Source: an uncultured Acidobacteriota bacterium
Lineage (GTDB): Bacteria; Acidobacteriota; Terriglobia; Bryobacterales; Bryobacteraceae
Reading direction: 5' to 3'
DNA: 15,416 bases
Assembly (NCBI GenBank): GCA_937952345.1
Contig: CALFYN010000087.1
Coordinates: forward strand, 1-15,416
Made by a program: the position numbers and the translations under genes. The notes beneath the pieces were generated by a model that had not been told where the DNA came from, did not search any database, and saw nothing but the letters and a program-made list of their open reading frames with translations. This document shows, piece by piece, positions 1 through 7,327 of the stretch (its first letter is position 1; each line of letters starts with the position of its first letter).

Positions 1-2193
1 CTTGTTAATGGCTTTCTTGAAGTTCTTCAGCGCCGTCTCAAAGCTGACGCCTTCCTTCAGGCGTCCGTTGCGATGCATGTCCTCCAGCGTTTCAATGGCC
101 AGGTAGGGATTGATGGCGCTGGCGCCAAAGCCGATGAGCAGGGCGAAATGCATCACCTCGCGCGGCTCGCCCGATTCCACAATCAGCGCCACCTGCGTGC
201 GCGTCCCTTCGCGGATCAGGTGATGATGCAGCGCTGAAAGCGCCAGCAGGCTGGGGATGGGAGCATAGTCGCGATCCACGCCGCGATCGCTCAGCACCAG
301 CAGCGTGTACCCGTCCTTGATCGCGCGGGAAGCGCGGCGGCACAACCAGTCGAGCGACCGTTCGAGTTCCTTCTCGCCTCCCGCCACGCGGTAGGTGGTG
401 GTGAGCGTGGCCGTCAGCAGATCGCCGAACGAAACGCGGCGCAGTTTCTCCAAATCGTAGTTGGTGAGGATCGGCTGATCGAGCTTCAGCGTATGGCAAT
501 GCTCGGGCGTCTCCTCCAGAATGTTGCGCTCGGTTCCGATGTAGGAGGTGAGCGACATCACCATCTCTTCACGAATGGGGTCGATGGCAGGGTTGGTCAC
601 CTGCGCAAAGAGCTGCTTGAAGTAATGGAACAGCGGCTGCGGCTTGTCCGAAAGACAAGCGAGCGGCGTATCGGTGCCCATCGATCCAATGGGCTCTTCC
701 CCGCCCGAAGCCATCGAGGCGAGAATCATGCTCAGATCCTCGTCGTTGTAACCGAAGCAGCGCTGCCGCTCCAGCAGCGTTTCGAATTCCGTCGGATGCC
801 ACCGTTGCGGCGCGGGCAAATGTTCGAGCGTGATCTGATGGCGCTCAATCCACTCCCCGTAAGGCTGCCGCCCGGCGAGTTTCGCCTTGATCTCTTCGTC
901 GGGGATGAGGCGTCCTTCCCGCAAATCGGCCAGCAGCATCTTGCCGGGCTGCAGACGGCCCTTGAACTTCACGTTCTCGGGCTTCACCGGCAACACACCG
1001 GCTTCGGAAGCCATGATGAGAATATCGTCGTGCGTCACCAGCCAGCGCGCCGGACGCAATCCATTGCGGTCCAGAGTCGCGCCAACCATCCGCCCGTCGG
1101 TGAAGCCGATGGCGGCGGGGCCGTCCCACGGCTCCATCAGCGAAGCATGGTATTCGTAGAACGCCCGCTTTTCCGCCGGCATGGTGGTGTCGTGGGCCCA
1201 GGCCTCGGGAATCAGCATCGCCATCACGTGAGGCAATTCGCGGCCGCTCAACAGCAGCAGTTCGGCAGCGTTGTCAATGCTCGCCGAATCCGATCCTCCG
1301 GGCACGCAGACGGGGAACAGCTTCTTGATGTCCTCGCCCCATACGTCGCTGCCGAGCACGCTTTCGCGCGCCGTCATCCAGTTCACGTTGCCCTTCACCG
1401 TGTTGATTTCGCCGTTGTGGCACAGATAGCGGAACGGATGCGCCAGTTGCCAGGTGGGGAACGTATTCGTGGAGAACCGCTGGTGCACCATGCACAAGGC
1501 GCTCACCAGGTCCGGATCCTTAAGCTCTTTGTAGAATGAGGCGATCTGCGGGGCCAGCAGCAAGCCCTTGTAGACGATAGTGCGCGTGGACATCGAGGGG
1601 ATATAGAAGAACTCGTGTTCCTTCATATCCTCATGCGTGGCGATTTCCCTTTCCGCACGCTTGCGCACCACGTACAGCTTGCGCTCCAGTTGATCCTGCG
1701 TCATGCCGGGCGCGCGTCCGATGAAGATCTGCTCGATATAAGGCTGCGAAGAGCGCGCCAATCGGCCGATCGCGTCCGCGTTGATCGGCGTGTCGCGCCA
1801 GCCCAGCACTTCCAGCTCTTCCTCGCGGGCGATGCGCTCGAGAATGCCCTCGCAGCGCAGCCGCGCGTTCGACTCCACCGGCAGAAACACCATGCCGACG
1901 CCGTACTCGCCCGGCAGCGGCAGCGTAAACCCAAGCTTCGAACACTCGCGCTGGAAAAACTTGTGGGGGATCTGGATGGTAATGCCGGCGCCATCACCCG
2001 TTTCCGGATCGCAGCCGCAGGCGCCGCGATGGGTGAGGTTGATGAGGATTTGAAGACCTTTTTGTATTATGTCGTGAGACGGCACGCCCTTCAAATTGGC
2101 GATCAGGCCAAGGCCACATGCGTCCCTTTCCTGATCCGGGCTGTACATGCCCTGGGGCTGGGGTAGACCGCGGGTGAGATTCTCGTGCATCAT
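1..2193 (-). CDS. gltB: Glutamate synthase (GOGAT) large subunit, N-terminal 731 codons, partial at the left window edge
   Basis: Glutamate synthase transfers the amide of glutamine to 2-oxoglutarate, giving two glutamates in the cytoplasm; this is the large subunit. The frame is open from 2193 to base 1, and the C-terminal half (FMN/3Fe-4S synthase and GXGXG domains; the family is about 1500 residues) lies outside. The N-terminal nucleophile expected after propeptide cleavage is visible: ERDACGLGLIANLKG, with Cys26 as future residue 1 after a 25-residue propeptide. The amidotransferase signature RFSTNTFPTWQLAHPFR followed by HNGEINT sits near residues 240-262. The central domain begins around residue 480 (RCFGYNDEDLSMILASMASG, then EEPIGSMGTDTPLA). 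The start is the first of two ATGs (MMHEN), preceded by GAGG seven bases upstream. It is divergent from the SGNH gene. No frameshift or missing key residue seen. gltD would be expected nearby but is not in the window. Confidence 0.96.
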   Translation of the reverse strand, partial: MMHENLTRGLPQPQGMYSPDQERDACGLGLIANLKGVPSHDIIQKGLQILINLTHRGACGCDPETGDGAGITIQIPHKFFQRECSKLGFTLPLPGEYGVGMVFLPVESNARLRCEGILERIAREEELEVLGWRDTPINADAIGRLARSSQPYIEQIFIGRAPGMTQDQLERKLYVVRKRAEREIATHEDMKEHEFFYIPSMSTRTIVYKGLLLAPQIASFYKELKDPDLVSALCMVHQRFSTNTFPTWQLAHPFRYLCHNGEINTVKGNVNWMTARESVLGSDVWGEDIKKLFPVCVPGGSDSASIDNAAELLLLSGRELPHVMAMLIPEAWAHDTTMPAEKRAFYEYHASLMEPWDGPAAIGFTDGRMVGATLDRNGLRPARWLVTHDDILIMASEAGVLPVKPENVKFKGRLQPGKMLLADLREGRLIPDEEIKAKLAGRQPYGEWIERHQITLEHLPAPQRWHPTEFETLLERQRCFGYNDEDLSMILASMASGGEEPIGSMGTDTPLACLSDKPQPLFHYFKQLFAQVTNPAIDPIREEMVMSLTSYIGTERNILEETPEHCHTLKLDQPILTNYDLEKLRRVSFGDLLTATLTTTYRVAGGEKELERSLDWLCRRASRAIKDGYTLLVLSDRGVDRDYAPIPSLLALSALHHHLIREGTRTQVALIVESGEPREVMHFALLIGFGASAINPYLAIETLEDMHRNGRLKEGVSFETALKNFKKAINK

Positions 2194-2205
2194 TGGGTTT
2201 ACCTC

Positions 2206-2224
2206 TTGAACGTCGAACGTTGAC
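2206..2224. promoter_or_regulatory. Small dyad and direct repeat in the gltB leader, possible operator
   Basis: The 19 bases contain the perfect dyad AACGT-CGA-ACGTT, and also read as two near-copies of TTGAACG/TCGAACG in direct orientation. It lies just upstream of the gltB ribosome-binding site, inside the predicted leader, where a bound repressor or a small RNA structure could act on gltB. Further upstream in the same leader (about 2228-2246) a weak hairpin with one bulge can be drawn. Short dyads arise by chance, so the functional call is speculative. Confidence 0.2.
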
Positions 2225-2283
2225 TGCCGGAAGCGTGGCCTTCGGAAACGGGGGAGGCAAGGACAGCTCGCGGGTTATGGGTT

Positions 2284-2312
2284 AGTATACGCAAAGCCAA
2301 GTTATAAGTCTA
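2284..2312 (-). promoter_or_regulatory. Candidate sigma70-type promoter for gltB
   Basis: Read on the minus strand, TAGACT (2312-2307; 4 of 6 to TTGACA) is separated by 17 bases from TATACT (2289-2284; 5 of 6 to TATAAT). Transcription would start near 2277, giving a leader of roughly 84 nt before the gltB ATG. The region is AT-rich against the GC-rich surroundings. This is consensus matching only; acidobacterial promoters are poorly characterised. Confidence 0.4.
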
Positions 2313-2320
2313 GCAAAAAT

Positions 2321-2350
2321 TTGACATGAGGCAAGTTCAGTTTTTCTAAT
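2321..2350 (+). promoter_or_regulatory. Candidate sigma70-type promoter overlapping the start of the SGNH hydrolase gene
   Basis: A perfect TTGACA (2321-2326) is followed after 18 bases by TCTAAT (2345-2350; 5 of 6 to TATAAT). The match is the best promoter-like pair in the window, but the -10 element overlaps the ATG at 2349-2351, so transcripts would start near 2357, inside the reading frame. Either the match is fortuitous, or translation starts downstream of the first ATG. It lies back to back with the gltB promoter candidate. Confidence 0.35.
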
Positions 2351-3527
2351 GATACGATCATCCCGAACCCAGCTCCTTGTGGTACTACTTAGCACGTTGA
2401 TAGCGCTAGGTTTAGCGGAAATTGTACTGCGCCTCACCGGGCTCCGGTTGAGTGCTTCGTTCTACGAACTGGATTTTTTGACCGGATGGAAGCTCCGGGC
2501 CGGGGCAAGCGGCTGGCAAACCGTAGAAGGAGATACGTTTATCGAAATTAGCGGGGAGTCGATGCGGGACAAACCGCGCCTCCGCGCGAAACCGCCGGGG
2601 TCGCTGCGCGTGGCGCTGCTGGGGGATTCTTTCGTCGAATCGATGCAGGTTTCTCTGGAAAAAACCTTCGGCGCGGTGATGGAGCCTTTGCTGGCAAAGT
2701 GCGCCGCAAAACCCGCCGAAGTGCTCAATTATGGCGTGACGGGCTACGGGACGGCGCAGGAACTCATCGCCTACCGCCACCGCGCGGCGGGGTTCGCGCC
2801 GGATGTGGTGGCGCTGGTAGTGTTCGCCGGCAATGATCTTTACAACAACGTGCGGGCGCTGAATCCCACCAATGCCGATGCCGCGCCGTACTATCGCCTG
2901 GGCCAAAATGGCGCGCTGGACTTTGTGGAGCCATTCGCCGAGGATGGCAAGCCCAGACCTGCTTCCCTCTGGATGCGCGCCCGCTTCCGCGACTTGCACG
3001 GCAGCCTGCGGCTGGTGCAATTGGGCACCGAAGCCTACTACAACTGGCAGCGCCGCAAGGGCCGGGCCGCGGATCAATCCCGCATCACCCAAGCCTACGG
3101 CAAGGATTGGATGGAGTGGCTCGCCTACGTGCCGCCGCGCGATGAGACGATGCGTGAAAGCTGGATGGTGACCCAGAAGTTGCTGCTCCAGTTTCGCGAT
3201 GCAGTGGCCAAGGACGGCCGAAGATTCCTGCTCGTGCTGGCCAACAACGCCATCCAGGTGCTGCCCAATGAAGCCGACCGCCGCCGCTTCGCCGAGCGCT
3301 ACGCCATCGAGTCCATGGATTACGCCGACCTGCGTCTGAAGCAGTTCGCCGAGTCGAATGGGATATCCGTGGTGTGGCTGGCCGAGCCGTTGCGCAAAGT
3401 CGCCGAAAAGGATCAGGCCTATCTGCACGGCTTCGGCATGGGGAAGGGTTCCGGCCATTGGAACGAAGCGGGACACAAGGCGGTGGCGGAGCAGGTGGCG
3501 GCAGGGGTTTGCGGATTGCTGCGTTGA
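2349..3527 (+). CDS. Membrane-anchored SGNH/GDSL-type hydrolase family protein
   Basis: A 392-residue protein with an N-terminal hydrophobic segment (about residues 8-27, after a short basic stretch), which should export or anchor the rest outside the cytoplasm. SGNH blocks are visible: block I LLGDSFVES with Ser94; block II NYGVTGYGTAQE with Gly134; block III VVFAGNDLYNN with Asn162; and a C-terminal HWNEAGH with His370, the likely catalytic base. The Asp usually three residues before that His is replaced by Gly367. Family members are esterases or O-acyl hydrolases/transferases acting on lipids, glycans or exopolysaccharide acetyl groups; the substrate cannot be read here. ATG 2349 is the first possible start after an in-frame TGA at 2322-2324, and it keeps the signal anchor, although no good ribosome-binding site precedes it. 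The start region is AT-rich. The ATPase gene follows after 31 bp. Confidence 0.85.
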   Translation: MIRSSRTQLLVVLLSTLIALGLAEIVLRLTGLRLSASFYELDFLTGWKLRAGASGWQTVEGDTFIEISGESMRDKPRLRAKPPGSLRVALLGDSFVESMQVSLEKTFGAVMEPLLAKCAAKPAEVLNYGVTGYGTAQELIAYRHRAAGFAPDVVALVVFAGNDLYNNVRALNPTNADAAPYYRLGQNGALDFVEPFAEDGKPRPASLWMRARFRDLHGSLRLVQLGTEAYYNWQRRKGRAADQSRITQAYGKDWMEWLAYVPPRDETMRESWMVTQKLLLQFRDAVAKDGRRFLLVLANNAIQVLPNEADRRRFAERYAIESMDYADLRLKQFAESNGISVVWLAEPLRKVAEKDQAYLHGFGMGKGSGHWNEAGHKAVAEQVAAGVCGLLR

Positions 3528-3558
3528 TCCATGTGGCCAGATTGTTAGATTAAGCAAC

Positions 3559-4827
3559 GTGCTGCGAAAGCTGATTCTGGAAGGGGTCGGACCCGCCGAT
3601 CAAATGGAGGCGGAGTTTGCCGACCGGCTGAATCTGATCACTGGGGATAACGGACTAGGCAAGAGCTTCCTTCTGGATGTAGCCTGGTGGGCTTTGACCA
3701 GAACATGGGCAGGCCGGCCGGCGCTGCCGCGCGAGAGTTCGAAGAAGTCATCGATTGCCACTGTCATCACTGGAAGGAACGGCAGGGAGAGCCGGCGCGA
3801 TATTCATTTCGACTTTCAGCAGCAGATCTGGAAACAGCCTCGCGGCCGGGCGGAAATGCCCGGGCTTGTGATCTACGCACAAGTCGATGGTAGTTTCTCC
3901 GTGTGGGATCCGGCGAGGAACTACTGGAAGCAGGAAGAGCAGGATCGGGTTTCAGCCTATCTCTTCGACTCGCGGCAAGTCTGGACTGGACTGCAGGATG
4001 CAGACGGCAAATGGAACTGCAACGGACTGTTGCGGGATTGGGCGTCCTGGCAACGTGAGAAAAGTGCGTCGTACCGGCAGTTGTGCAAGGCTCTCAAGGC
4101 GCTGTCTCCGCCCGGCGAGGAATTGAAACCCGGTGAACTGGTACGAATTCATCCCGACGATTCTCAGGACTACCCGACCATCGCCATGCCCTATGGAATA
4201 GACGTACCTGTGGTTCACGCATCGGCGGCGATTCGCAGAGTTCTCGCGCTGGCGTATTTATTGATCTGGGCGTGGGAGGAACACGTAAGAGCAGCCAAGC
4301 TGAGACGGGAAGAGCCGACAAAGCGGATCGTATTCCTGATCGACGAAGTCGAGGCCCATTTGCACCCAGGTTGGCAGAAACGCATTCTGCCATGCCTCTT
4401 CGAAGCGGTGGAGCAAATGCAGTCTCAGCCCGGACTGAACGTGCAGATGATTGTGACGACGCACGCCCCGCTGGTATGCGTTTCGTTGGAGACCTTCTTC
4501 AATCCGGCAATGGACAGGTTGTTGGACTTGGACCTGGATACAGGGAACAACGTTGTTCTGAGCATAGTGGATTTCCAGCGCCGCGGACCGGCCGGAAACT
4601 GGCTTGTAAGTCCGCATTTTGGACTGGAATCGGAGTATTCGGAGAAAGCGGAGGACGAACTGCGTGCCGCATCGGCACTTGTTGAGAGCGAGATTGCAGC
4701 GCCCGGCAGCGTAAAACGGGCAACGTTTATTGCACAAGACACGAGACTCAGGTCGGTGCTCGGAGAATTGGATCCATTTTGGGTGCGGTGGAGAAGGATC
4801 GGAGAGAAGAAGGGCTGGATCTCATGA
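3559..4827 (+). CDS. ABC/SMC-type AAA ATPase, PtuA-like component of a putative Septu-type defence module
   Basis: A 422-residue soluble ATPase, complete in its motifs: Walker A ITGDNGLGKS (residues about 29-36), a degenerate ABC signature HASAAIRRVLALAYLLIWAWEEH (about 220 onward; canonical SGG-like residues replaced by SAA), Walker B FLIDEVEAHLHP (about 259-270, catalytic Glu263) and the switch histidine in IVTTHAPL (about 302). No TOPRIM domain follows, so it is not an OLD/GajA-type nuclease. It has no signal peptide. I chose GTG at 3559 because it restores the first strand (LRKLILEGVGP) ahead of Walker A; ATG 3604 would remove it, and longer frames run out of frame through the SGNH gene. 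No clear ribosome-binding site precedes GTG. The stop TGA overlaps the nuclease start codon as ATGA. In such pairs the ATPase is thought to sense or bind and to control the nuclease. Base composition is less GC-rich than the flanks. Confidence 0.88.
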   Translation: MLRKLILEGVGPADQMEAEFADRLNLITGDNGLGKSFLLDVAWWALTRTWAGRPALPRESSKKSSIATVITGRNGRESRRDIHFDFQQQIWKQPRGRAEMPGLVIYAQVDGSFSVWDPARNYWKQEEQDRVSAYLFDSRQVWTGLQDADGKWNCNGLLRDWASWQREKSASYRQLCKALKALSPPGEELKPGELVRIHPDDSQDYPTIAMPYGIDVPVVHASAAIRRVLALAYLLIWAWEEHVRAAKLRREEPTKRIVFLIDEVEAHLHPGWQKRILPCLFEAVEQMQSQPGLNVQMIVTTHAPLVCVSLETFFNPAMDRLLDLDLDTGNNVVLSIVDFQRRGPAGNWLVSPHFGLESEYSEKAEDELRAASALVESEIAAPGSVKRATFIAQDTRLRSVLGELDPFWVRWRRIGEKKGWIS

Positions 4828-5420
4828 TGCCAGTGCAGCGCCAACCCGCACCTGGTGATTTCGAAAAGAAGGTGGGAGCAAGGGGCAGGAGAGTGCTGAC
4901 AAAGCACCTGCCGCAACCACCCGTGGCATCCACGTTCTGGAAAGGCAAGGAGCATTGGACTAAGGCTCTGGGCGATCTGATGTCTGCCTACGGTCAAATC
5001 CGCGCCTTCAGTTGCTTCCGCATCGAACTGGTCACCGGCTCACGTTCCGTGGAGCACTTCAAGCCAAAGAGCATGTATCCGGCATCGGCATACGATTGGG
5101 ACAATTTTCGCTTGGTGTGTTCCTTGATGAACGGCAGAAAGGGTGACCACGAGGACATACTCGATCCGTTCACCATGCCGGCGCGTGTGTTCGACCTGGA
5201 GCCGCTGAAAGGTCGTCTCCTGATCCACCGCAAGTGCCCCAAAGATATCAGGAGCGAGGCTCAACGGACGATCGACCGCCTACGCCTGAACTCCGATGAC
5301 TGCATCAAGCTGCGGCAAGATCACCTGACGAAGATTCTCGGCAAGGATTGGAGTCTTGCGGAGGCTCGGCGTCAGAGTCCGTTTCTGGTTGCCTGCCTGG
5401 AAGAGCAAGGCCTGCTCTAG
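4824..5420 (+). CDS. HNH-type nuclease, PtuB-like partner of the upstream ATPase
   Basis: A 198-residue protein starting at ATG 4824, which overlaps the ATPase stop (ATGA) and has AAGGG nine bases upstream; a second ATG follows directly. The HNH core is visible: VEHFKPKS with His78, YDWDNF with Asn94, and CSLMNGRKGD with Asn103 and Lys106, followed by DILDPF. This order (EHF..PK, then YDWDN, then NxxKG) is that of the HNH proteins found beside SMC-like ATPases in Septu systems (PtuB, TIGR02646-like). The zinc knuckles usual in these nucleases look half lost: Cys64 pairs with Ile67 and Cys99 with Met102 where CxxC would be expected. It probably cuts DNA, or possibly tRNA, under control of the ATPase; that role is inferred from the pairing. 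An inactive or differently folded member cannot be excluded. The gene ends in the CTAG shared with the convergent receptor gene. Confidence 0.8.
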   Translation: MMPVQRQPAPGDFEKKVGARGRRVLTKHLPQPPVASTFWKGKEHWTKALGDLMSAYGQIRAFSCFRIELVTGSRSVEHFKPKSMYPASAYDWDNFRLVCSLMNGRKGDHEDILDPFTMPARVFDLEPLKGRLLIHRKCPKDIRSEAQRTIDRLRLNSDDCIKLRQDHLTKILGKDWSLAEARRQSPFLVACLEEQGLL

Positions 5421-5434
5421 CGCCAGCGCAGGCC
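5402..5434. terminator. Overlapping inverted repeats across the convergent stop codons, possible shared terminator
   Basis: Two alternative hairpins can be drawn across the junction of the nuclease and receptor genes. One is AGAGCA (5402-5407) with TGCTCT (5413-5418) around a 5-nt loop. The other is GGCCTGC (5409-5415) with GCAGGCC (5428-5434) around a 12-nt loop holding both stop codons. They cannot form together. No U-tract follows on the plus strand; the minus strand continues with a modest T-rich run. There is no intergenic space here, so any termination signal must lie in coding sequence. Confidence 0.3.
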
Positions 5435-7321
5435 AATCCGCCACAACCGCGGCGCACCGGTATTCGGCGTCGGACTGAAGGCCACATAGAACGTGCGGTT
5501 GAACGCGTTCTCCATCGAAACCACCGCGCTCAGATCCTTGGCTACCTTCTGCCGTACGCTGAACTGAAACGCGGCATAGCCCGGCAGGATGAACGCGCGC
5601 GTGTTCAGATCATCGTCGAACTGATAGGCATAGGTGCGCAGTCCACCGGCCAGCAGCGTACCGCCGCGCACGTAGCTCAATTGCGCCGAGCCCTGATGAC
5701 GCGGAATCTGCGGCAATCGCGGGCCGGTGCGGAATCGCGAGTCCGCATACAGGTAACTGATCTCGCCGAGAAAATTGCCGAAGCGTTGCCGCGCATCGAA
5801 CTCGATCCCACGGCTCAGCGCCGCCGCCGTGTTCCGCCGCTGGCGGATGATCTGCGCCGGAGTCACACTCAGCGTCACGTTGGCGATGATGTCGTCAATC
5901 GAGTTGCGGAAGAACGTAATGCCCGCGCGGCGCGTCTCCCCAATGAAATCGATGCCGCCTTCCACCCCCATCAGCGATTCCTGCCGCAAGTCGGGATTGG
6001 CCTGCGTCACCGCGTTGCCCGCACGAAAATCGCGATACAGTTCATTGAGAGTCGGCGCGCGAAAACTGCGATACGCCGATCCGCGCAACCGCAACGGCCC
6101 GCGGCCCACGGTGACCCCGCCGCTGGGGCTCCAGAAGCGGCTTCCCTGCCCTGTGAAGTGATGCCGCAACCCGGCGAAGAATTGCGCCGCGCCTACCGTG
6201 AAATTGGCCTGTCCGAATACCCCGTGCTGCAGTTGATCGCCGCCGCCTTGCCGAAATCCCACAGGCAAAACCGTTTCGCGGGAGTAGCCTTCCACGCGCA
6301 CCACATCGCCGCCGGCAAGTATGTTGGCGTTGCTGAAGGCGCGGCGATAGAGGAAAGCGCCGCCGGTGGCGTCGGTCGGGACGGACTGATAGGAAGTGGC
6401 CCGCTCAGAGTTGCGCCCCGCCAGTATGGCGGAGAAAGACTGGTGGTACTCCTGCCGGCTGTGATAGCCGAGCAAGGAAACGTTGTTCACCGTGCCGCCG
6501 GAATAGTGCGCGGAGATGGTACCCATGTTCACCGAGTTGCGCTGCAGCACCGTGCCGTTGTCGCGATCCTCCACCAGCATGTCTGCCTTTAGATAAAGGT
6601 TGTGCCGGTCGCCGAAGTAATCGAACTTGAGATTCGGCGAAACGAAATCCACGCCCGCCTGCGTATCGGCCCGCCCTCGGATGCTCTGCGGAACAATGTA
6701 GTAGCCGCTGGTGGTGTAGCCGCGGAATCCACCGGAAAGCGCGAATTTGTCGAAAGGCTGTGCGAACCCGGCGGTCAGAAGATGCTGTGCCCGGTTGCCT
6801 GCTTCGTAGCCAAGATGCGCGCGCTTCTGATCCGGGGAAGGAGAAAACAGGGCGATGGCTCCGCCCATGGCGCGGTCCCCAAACACGCTGGTGGATGCGC
6901 TTCGCAGGATTTCCACGCGATCCAGTTGCTCGGGAGCCAGACGCGTCCAGAACACCCATCCGCCGAAGGGATCGTTCACCGGCACACCGTCCCACAGCAC
7001 CAACGTGCGGCTGGCCCCGCTCGATCCGATGCCACGCAACGATACGCCTTGCGTGGTGGGGTTCGCCACCAGGCTTGAAGTGCGGCGGAAGAGGCTGAAG
7101 CCCGGCACCATGCGCAGCCGGTCATCCAGATTCACTCCGGGGATCTTGGCCAATTCCGGCGCCCCAAGCACAGCGATGTTCGACGGAGTTTCCGCCTGCA
7201 CTTCACCAAGCACCGTAACCGAAGTTTTCACCGGATCGAGAGCCGGCGCCGTGGAATTCGAAGAAGACGGCTGCGCCAGCAATGCCGTGGGGCAGACGAT
7301 GGCGAGAAACAGATAGCGCAT
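5417..7321 (-). CDS. TonB-dependent outer-membrane receptor
   Basis: A 634-residue receptor. It has a signal peptide (MRYLFLAIVCPTALLA, cleaved before Gln17), a TonB-box-like TSVTVLGE (residues 33-40), a plug domain (about 48-160: LRMVPGF, TQGVSLRGIGSSGASRTLVL, DGVPVNDPFGGW, VEILRSASTSVFGDRAMGGAI) and a beta-barrel rich in alternating aromatic strands to the end. It has no N-terminal carboxypeptidase-regulatory-like domain, unlike the larger receptors common in Acidobacteria, and resembles the siderophore/cobalamin-sized group. The ligand cannot be read. It would take up a substrate using energy passed by TonB-ExbBD, which are not in the window. It is the last gene of the minus-strand cluster, 31 bp after the DUF1501 gene, with no recognisable ribosome-binding site but a hairpin in that gap. 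The protein ends GLRWR, without the terminal aromatic residue that many barrels carry. Its stop overlaps the stop of the nuclease gene. Confidence 0.94.
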   Translation of the reverse strand: MRYLFLAIVCPTALLAQPSSSNSTAPALDPVKTSVTVLGEVQAETPSNIAVLGAPELAKIPGVNLDDRLRMVPGFSLFRRTSSLVANPTTQGVSLRGIGSSGASRTLVLWDGVPVNDPFGGWVFWTRLAPEQLDRVEILRSASTSVFGDRAMGGAIALFSPSPDQKRAHLGYEAGNRAQHLLTAGFAQPFDKFALSGGFRGYTTSGYYIVPQSIRGRADTQAGVDFVSPNLKFDYFGDRHNLYLKADMLVEDRDNGTVLQRNSVNMGTISAHYSGGTVNNVSLLGYHSRQEYHQSFSAILAGRNSERATSYQSVPTDATGGAFLYRRAFSNANILAGGDVVRVEGYSRETVLPVGFRQGGGDQLQHGVFGQANFTVGAAQFFAGLRHHFTGQGSRFWSPSGGVTVGRGPLRLRGSAYRSFRAPTLNELYRDFRAGNAVTQANPDLRQESLMGVEGGIDFIGETRRAGITFFRNSIDDIIANVTLSVTPAQIIRQRRNTAAALSRGIEFDARQRFGNFLGEISYLYADSRFRTGPRLPQIPRHQGSAQLSYVRGGTLLAGGLRTYAYQFDDDLNTRAFILPGYAAFQFSVRQKVAKDLSAVVSMENAFNRTFYVAFSPTPNTGAPRLWRIGLRWR

Positions 7322-7327
7322 ACGATT

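Noticed and set aside
493..1539. Long plus-strand open frame (348 codons) opposite gltB
   Set aside because: It is antisense to a fully recognisable GltB, and its product is rich in His/Arg with low complexity, as expected from the reverse strand of GC-rich coding DNA.
3531..3548. Five-codon mini-frame (MWPDC) between the SGNH and ATPase genes
   Set aside because: No ribosome-binding site and too short to distinguish from chance; no leader-peptide logic is visible.
2412..3557. Minus-strand open frame (381 codons) opposite the SGNH gene
   Set aside because: The plus strand carries all SGNH motifs and a signal anchor; the minus product shows no recognisable domain and has shadow-type composition.
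3358..3558. N-terminal extension of the ATPase from an ATG at 3358
   Set aside because: The extra 67 codons read out of frame through the end of the SGNH gene and give a Trp/Arg/Cys-rich non-conserved peptide; the ATPase fold starts at about 3559.
4779..4823. Upstream start for the HNH nuclease at 4779
   Set aside because: It would overlap the ATPase by 49 bases with a non-conserved peptide; ATG 4824 in the ATGA overlap with AAGGG upstream is a better start.
3559..4827. Gabija/OLD-type nuclease, RloC or retron-associated ATPase as alternative identities
   Set aside because: No TOPRIM or HEPN-like C-terminal domain, no helicase gene next door, and no reverse transcriptase or structured RNA nearby.
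5348..6592. Plus-strand open frame (414 codons) opposite the TonB receptor, starting inside the nuclease gene
   Set aside because: The minus strand encodes a clear receptor; the plus product is Arg/Ala/His-rich with no motifs.
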